Below are positions 60,421-64,000 of a stretch of DNA of 64,000 bases, in pieces (within the stretch, counting starts at the first letter, position 1; each line of letters starts with the position of its first letter). Position numbers and translations under genes: made by a program. Origin of the DNA: Streptomyces sp. PTY087I2 (GTDB taxonomy: Bacteria; Actinomycetota; Actinomycetes; Streptomycetales; Streptomycetaceae); the NCBI RefSeq assembly GCF_001687325.1, contig NZ_LZRD01000003.1:62001-126000 (forward strand). The letters run 5' to 3'. The notes under the pieces are model-generated. The model made no database searches. It worked only from the letters and a program-made list of their open reading frames with translations, and was not told the origin of the DNA.

Positions 60421-61197
60421 TCAGCCGTCCGCGCCGGTGAAGTGTTCGCGGACCAGGGCCTGGACGACGGTGAGGTCCTGGGCGATCAGGGCGTCGAGCA
60501 GGGCGGTGTGCTCGGCGGCGTCGGCCAGCAGCTCGGCCCGGCGGGTGGCGGGGCCCGCGACCAGGGGCCACTGGGCCCGCCGGTGCAGTTCGTCGGCGAT
60601 GGTCACCAGCTGCTCGTTGCGCGACAGGGTGAGGACCGCCCGGTGGAAGGCCCGGTCCGATTCGGCATAGGCGGCCCGGTCCCCCACGGCCGCCGCCGCG
60701 ACCGTGGCCTCCGCCAGCGGGCGAAGAACGCTCCAGCGGTGCGCCGGGACCGTACGGGCCAGGCTCAGCATCACCGGGACCTCGATCAGCGCCCGCACCT
60801 CGGCCAGCTCGGCCAGCTCGCGGGGGCCGCGCTCGGTGACCCGGAAGCCCCGGTTCGGCACGACCTCGACGGCGCCCTCGACGGCCAGCCGCTGCATGGC
60901 CTCGCGCACCGGCGTGGCGGAGACCCCGAAGCGGGCACCGAGCGCGGGGGCGGAGTACACCTGGCCGGGCACCAGCTCCCCGTCGACGAGGGCGGCACGC
61001 AGGGCGTCCAGGATCTGGCCGCGCACGGAGTGGCGCCGTACGGCACGCGGCGCGGGGGGCTCACTGTGGGTGTGCTCGCCCCGGGCCTGCTCCGGCACCC
61101 GCTCCCGCGGTACGCGGGCGGCGCTCCCTGAGACGTAGGGGAACGCTCCGGGGGCGTACGCCGGACGTGCGCCCTCGCGCGCGCTGCCCTGCTCCAC
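60421..61197 (-). CDS. GntR-family regulator (FCD-type)
   Basis: A 258-residue regulator. An N-terminal Pro/Ala-rich arm (1-45) precedes the winged helix RGQILDALRAALVDGELVPG with GARFGVSATPVREAMQRLAV, followed by the FCD ligand domain (about 130-250; AYAESDRAFHRAVLTLSRNE, LADAAEHTALLDALIAQD) with the His/Asp metal-ligand pattern. GGAGGAGG precedes the GTG at 61197. It is divergent from the FhuF-like gene. The ligand is probably a small organic acid (family inference). Confidence 0.88.
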   Translation of the reverse strand: MEQGSAREGARPAYAPGAFPYVSGSAARVPRERVPEQARGEHTHSEPPAPRAVRRHSVRGQILDALRAALVDGELVPGQVYSAPALGARFGVSATPVREAMQRLAVEGAVEVVPNRGFRVTERGPRELAELAEVRALIEVPVMLSLARTVPAHRWSVLRPLAEATVAAAAVGDRAAYAESDRAFHRAVLTLSRNEQLVTIADELHRRAQWPLVAGPATRRAELLADAAEHTALLDALIAQDLTVVQALVREHFTGADG

Positions 61198-61295
61198 CGG
61201 ACCTCCTCCGTCTGCCGCGGGCCGACTCGCGTGCGTCGGACCTCCTGTGCACGATAGAGGGAGGAGGCCGCGGTTCAAACATCGATGGCGTCGGG

Positions 61296-61314
61296 TAAGG
61301 TAAGCCTTACCTGC
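61296..61314 (+). promoter_or_regulatory. Iron box (DmdR/IdeR type) before the FhuF-like gene
   Basis: AGGTAAGCCTTACCT (61298-61312) is a perfect 15-bp odd-centred palindrome and closely follows the actinomycete iron box TTAGGTTAGGCTAACCTAA (61296-61314 here). An IdeR/DmdR1-type repressor would bind it when iron is plentiful. Confidence 0.75.
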
Positions 61315-61342
61315 AAACGATCCCGATTCGGTGGTCCCCTGC

Positions 61343-62191
61343 ATGACCCTCTCCCCGCCGTTCACCGGTGCCGCGACGTCCCCCGTGACCGCCGCGTACA
61401 CCCGCCTGACCGAGGTGTTCCCCGGTCTGCGGGCCGATGTGCTCGACGGCGACGCCGTCGCCCCGTCCGGCGCGGGCTGGGTCGGCGCGGCGGAGCTGGC
61501 GGCCGGTGGAGCCGCCGTGGACACCTTCCTGGCCTGGGACAACGCCCAGGTGCTGCGCGACTACGGCCAGCAGGCCCGCCCGGACGTGGTGGCGAGCTTC
61601 GGTCTGCACCGGTACGCCTGGCCCGCCTGTCTGCTGGTGACCGTGCCGTGGTTCCTCCAGCGCCGGGTGCCCCGGATCCCGGTCGAGGACGTGGCCTTCC
61701 AGCGGGCGCTGGGGCACCTGACCGTGCGGGTGCGGGAATTCGCCTGCCTGCCGGACGACCCGGCGGCCACGCTGCCCGGGGCCCGGGTCGTCCCGGACGA
61801 GGCGGCGCTGCGGGCCGAGGTCCTGGCCTCGCTGACCGAGCACCTCGGGCCGGTGCTGGAGGGCTTCGGACCGCGCATGCGACGCGGAAAGCGGGCCCTG
61901 TGGGGGATGGCGACGGACGAGATCGTCGAGGGCCTCTGGTACGTCGCGCATCTGATGGGCGAGGAGCGCCGCGCGATGGCCGAGCTGGAGCTGCTGCTCC
62001 CCGGCACGACGAAGCCGTACGTCGGCACCGCGGGCTTCCGCGAGCTGACCGGGCCCGACGGGCAGTCGCTGCCGACCCGGGACCGGGCGAGCTGCTGCCT
62101 CTTCTACACCCTGCGCCCCGAGGACACCTGCGTGACCTGCCCGCGTACCTGTGACGCGGACCGGGTGCGAAAGCTCGCGGCAGCTTCCTGA
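61343..62191 (+). CDS. FhuF-like 2Fe-2S ferric iron reductase
   Basis: A 282-residue protein of the FhuF ferric-siderophore reductase family, which releases iron from siderophores in the cytoplasm. The C-terminal 2Fe-2S region is clear: SCCLFYTLRPEDTCVTCP with Cys at 251, 252, 263 and 266, plus an extra C270. Ahead of it are WGMATDEIVEGLWYVAHLMG and the helical body. ATG at 61343 or GTG at 61331 are both possible. The iron box upstream fits induction under iron limitation. Confidence 0.87.
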   Translation: MTLSPPFTGAATSPVTAAYTRLTEVFPGLRADVLDGDAVAPSGAGWVGAAELAAGGAAVDTFLAWDNAQVLRDYGQQARPDVVASFGLHRYAWPACLLVTVPWFLQRRVPRIPVEDVAFQRALGHLTVRVREFACLPDDPAATLPGARVVPDEAALRAEVLASLTEHLGPVLEGFGPRMRRGKRALWGMATDEIVEGLWYVAHLMGEERRAMAELELLLPGTTKPYVGTAGFRELTGPDGQSLPTRDRASCCLFYTLRPEDTCVTCPRTCDADRVRKLAAAS

Positions 62192-62214
62192 TCCACACCG
62201 CCCGTCCGAAGGAC

Positions 62215-62280
62215 GTGGAATCGAACACAACCCGGCTCGACCGGGCGGGAGTTCGAGAAGATTCCACCCATCGATAGCCT
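62215..62280 (+). promoter_or_regulatory. Hairpin and -10 upstream of the DUF2637 gene
   Basis: GTGGAATCGAAC (62215-62226) is partly mirrored by GTTCGAGAAGATTCCAC (62251-62267), forming a long imperfect hairpin that may end the FhuF-like transcript. CGATAGCCT (62272-62280), a -10 like that of the amidase promoter, follows. Confidence 0.4.
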
Positions 62281-62383
62281 CTCCTTCCCCCATGGCGTGC
62301 TCTTGTCCCGAAACCACCGGAGCGGGACGGGAATTCCGTCACGATGGCGCACGAAACGCCCTACGTGACGCAAGGGACCGCGC

Positions 62384-63478
62384 ATGAGACTGACCGACAT
62401 ATCGCTTGACTGGCTGCTTCCGGGCGCCGTACTGCTCGTGGGGGTCATGGCGGCGGTGACGGTGGTCGCACGCGGTAAGCGTGCCAAGGCCGCGGCCGAC
62501 GACTCCTGGGAACGCAGCGAGGAACGCCGCAGACGCAAGGAAGCGCTGTACGCCACTGCCAGTTACGTCCTGCTGTTCTGCTGCGCGGCGGTCGCCGCCG
62601 CGCTCTCCTTCCACGGGCTCGTCGGCTTCGGCCGGCAGAACCTGAACCTCAGCGGCGGCTGGGAGTATCTGGTCCCGTTCGGACTGGACGGGGCCGCGAT
62701 GTTCTGTTCCGTGCTGGCCGTACGGGAGGCGAGCCACGGAGACGCGGCGCTCGGCTCCCGGCTGCTGGTGTGGACGTTCGCCGGGGCCGCCGCCTGGTTC
62801 AACTGGGTGCACGCCCCCCGGGGCATGGACCACGCGGGCGCTCCGCACTTCTTCGCGGGGATGTCCCTCTCGGCCGCGGTGCTCTTCGACCGCGCGCTGA
62901 AGCAGACCCGCCGTGCGGCGCTGCGCGAACAGGGCCTGGTGCCCCGTCCGTTGCCGCAGATCCGGATCGTCCGCTGGCTGCGGGCCCCCCGGGAGACCTT
63001 CGGCGCCTGGTCGCTGATGCTCCTGGAGGGCGTCCGCACCCTGGACGAGGCGGTGGACGAGGTGCGGGAGGACCGGAAGGAACAGGAGCAGGACCGGCTG
63101 CGCCGCCGGGACCAGGCCAAGCTGGACCGGGCCCGCATCAAGGCCCTGAACCGGCAGAACCGGGTCTGGGGACGCGGCCGGGGCGGGCAGCAGGCGGATG
63201 TGCCCGCCCTCGCCCCGGCTTCGGGCGGCGCGGCGCCGCCCGTCGCGGAGCCCGCCATAGCAGAGCCGGGTCAGCTGCCTCTGCGACCCCGGCCATCCCT
63301 GCAAGCCGTCGGCCCGAAGCAGACGGCCGATGGTTCGAGCCCGAAGAGCCTGGACGCGCCGAACCAGGGAAATGATCCGCGGACCGTCGACCTCACCGCC
63401 GAGGACGACACCCAGACGATTCCCCGGCTCGACTCGCTGGAACAGAAACTGAAGGATCTGGAGCAGCAGTTCGGCTGA
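62384..63478 (+). CDS. DUF2637 membrane protein
   Basis: A 364-residue membrane protein of the DUF2637 family, which includes Spd-like proteins of actinomycete plasmids. Four hydrophobic segments are seen: LLPGAVLLVGVMAAVTVV, ATASYVLLFCCAAVAAALSF, EYLVPFGLDGAAMFCSVLAV and GSRLLVWTFAGAAAWFNWVH. A charged, coiled-coil-like stretch (VREDRKEQEQDRLRRRDQAK) and a long Pro/Ala tail follow, ending with LDSLEQKLKDLEQQFG, which may self-associate. CAAGGGA precedes the ATG. Its role is unknown. It is convergent with a HATPase gene. Confidence 0.82.
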   Translation: MRLTDISLDWLLPGAVLLVGVMAAVTVVARGKRAKAAADDSWERSEERRRRKEALYATASYVLLFCCAAVAAALSFHGLVGFGRQNLNLSGGWEYLVPFGLDGAAMFCSVLAVREASHGDAALGSRLLVWTFAGAAAWFNWVHAPRGMDHAGAPHFFAGMSLSAAVLFDRALKQTRRAALREQGLVPRPLPQIRIVRWLRAPRETFGAWSLMLLEGVRTLDEAVDEVREDRKEQEQDRLRRRDQAKLDRARIKALNRQNRVWGRGRGGQQADVPALAPASGGAAPPVAEPAIAEPGQLPLRPRPSLQAVGPKQTADGSSPKSLDAPNQGNDPRTVDLTAEDDTQTIPRLDSLEQKLKDLEQQFG

Positions 63479-63503
63479 TCCTCATCGCCCGGCGGAGGGC
63501 CCC

Positions 63504-63968
63504 TCAGGGCCTTCCGCCGTGCAGCTCGAACCAGACGGTCTTGCCCAGGGCCTGTGCTTCCACGCCCCAGGCGTCGGCCAGGCTCCGGACCAGGATCAGG
63601 CCCCTGCCGTGCGTACCGTCGTCGGCGTTCGGTACGTACGGCGCGGGCAGATCCTCGGACGCGAAGTCCTGTACCTCCACCCGCAGTCGGGCGGCTGTCG
63701 CCGTGGCGGTGACCACGGCCCCGTGCCGGGTGTGGATGAGCGCGTTGGTCACCAGCTCGCTCACCAGCAGCTCCGCCGCGTCGGTCTGTTCCTGACCGGA
63801 GCGATGTCGGAGGAACTCCCGCAGCTCCCGGCGGACCTCCCCCACCGCCGACCGCTCGGCGTGCCCCACTCTTCGGCGCATCCGGGCCGGCTGCGGCACC
63901 TCACCCGGTCTCCGGCCCCGCGGGCCGCGCCCCTCGACGACCGTGGTCCTCTTCTGACGCTTCGCCAT
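63504..63968 (-). CDS. HATPase-type anti-sigma-factor-like protein (RsbW family)
   Basis: A 154-residue ATP-binding protein of the GHKL family, like the many small SpoIIAB/RsbW-type proteins of Streptomyces. The N-box is ELLVSELVTNALIHTRHG, and the G-boxes are VEVQDFASED and DGTHGRGLILVRSLADAWGV. The Arg-rich N-terminus (MAKRQKRTTVVEGRGPRGRR) is variable. GGGGGAA precedes the ATG at 63968. Its target sigma or anti-sigma factor is not in the window. Confidence 0.87.
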   Translation of the reverse strand: MAKRQKRTTVVEGRGPRGRRPGEVPQPARMRRRVGHAERSAVGEVRRELREFLRHRSGQEQTDAAELLVSELVTNALIHTRHGAVVTATATAARLRVEVQDFASEDLPAPYVPNADDGTHGRGLILVRSLADAWGVEAQALGKTVWFELHGGRP

Positions 63969-64000
63969 TTCCCCCGCCCGCACAGTGAACCGACCTCCTT

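Noticed and set aside
63330-63352. A tRNA T-arm-like GGTTCGAGCCC
   Set aside because: It lies inside the DUF2637 coding sequence and no acceptor, D-arm or anticodon stem can be formed around it.
1-64000. CRISPR arrays, integrases, transposases or attachment sites
   Set aside because: No regularly spaced repeats of CRISPR size, no recombinase-like proteins and no tRNA-bordered direct repeats were seen; the window looks like stable chromosomal DNA.

Overview
The window is very GC-rich, linear-chromosome actinomycete DNA. GTG starts, strong third-position GC, long antisense open frames, secreted carbohydrate- and peptidoglycan-active enzymes, an XDH/PucR purine locus and Streptomyces-type intergenic repeats all point to Streptomyces or a close relative. 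The order hyi - tartronate semialdehyde reductase - catalase - TetR - gcl followed by acyl-CoA synthetases matches, from memory, the SCO62xx region of S. coelicolor. No tRNA, rRNA, CRISPR array or intact insertion sequence was seen.

Layout. 1-4.8 kb: the end of a sugar ABC importer (two permeases) with an intracellular GH20 hexosaminidase and a secreted CBM3-GH16 enzyme. 4.9-12.5 kb: the glyoxylate module. hyi and glxR on the plus strand and gcl on the minus strand share a duplicated palindromic operator; a catalase, a TetR regulator and a frameshifted hydrolase lie between them. 12.5-24.5 kb: a zinc-ribbon/Mrr-like protein, a GNAT, two acyl-CoA ligases with a divergent GAF-LuxR regulator, an AlkZ-like HTH_42 protein, two transporters, a quinone-reductase-type thiol transferase and a GH5 cellulase. 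24.5-34.5 kb: one long minus-strand run that looks like an organosulfur uptake and oxidation operon: Cys-rich leader peptide, flavin reductase, SsuA/SsuC/SsuB-like importer, two-component flavin monooxygenase, a fused two-half ABC exporter and an aldo/keto reductase. 34.6-50.3 kb: ROK regulator, secreted nuclease, a hydrolase - ketosynthase - acyl carrier protein cassette, two nitroreductase-type enzymes, a secreted amidase, two proteins of unknown function and a large S8 protease. 50.4-59.4 kb: purine oxidation (XdhC, purine permease, three-subunit xanthine dehydrogenase, divergent PucR). 59.5-64 kb: a TPR-like protein, GntR regulator, FhuF-like protein under an iron box, a DUF2637 membrane protein and a HATPase.

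How it works together. Xanthine dehydrogenase and its permease start purine breakdown, which yields glyoxylate through allantoin; gcl, hyi and glxR turn two glyoxylate into glycerate. The middle enzymes (urate oxidase, allantoinase and so on) are not in this window. The most interesting unexplained signals are the paired 15-bp operators with identical 21-bp phasing at hyi and gcl, the apparently leaderless 39-residue peptide whose four cysteines are all rare TGT codons ahead of the sulfur operon, and a micro-ORF that joins two of that operon's genes by back-to-back ATGA overlaps.
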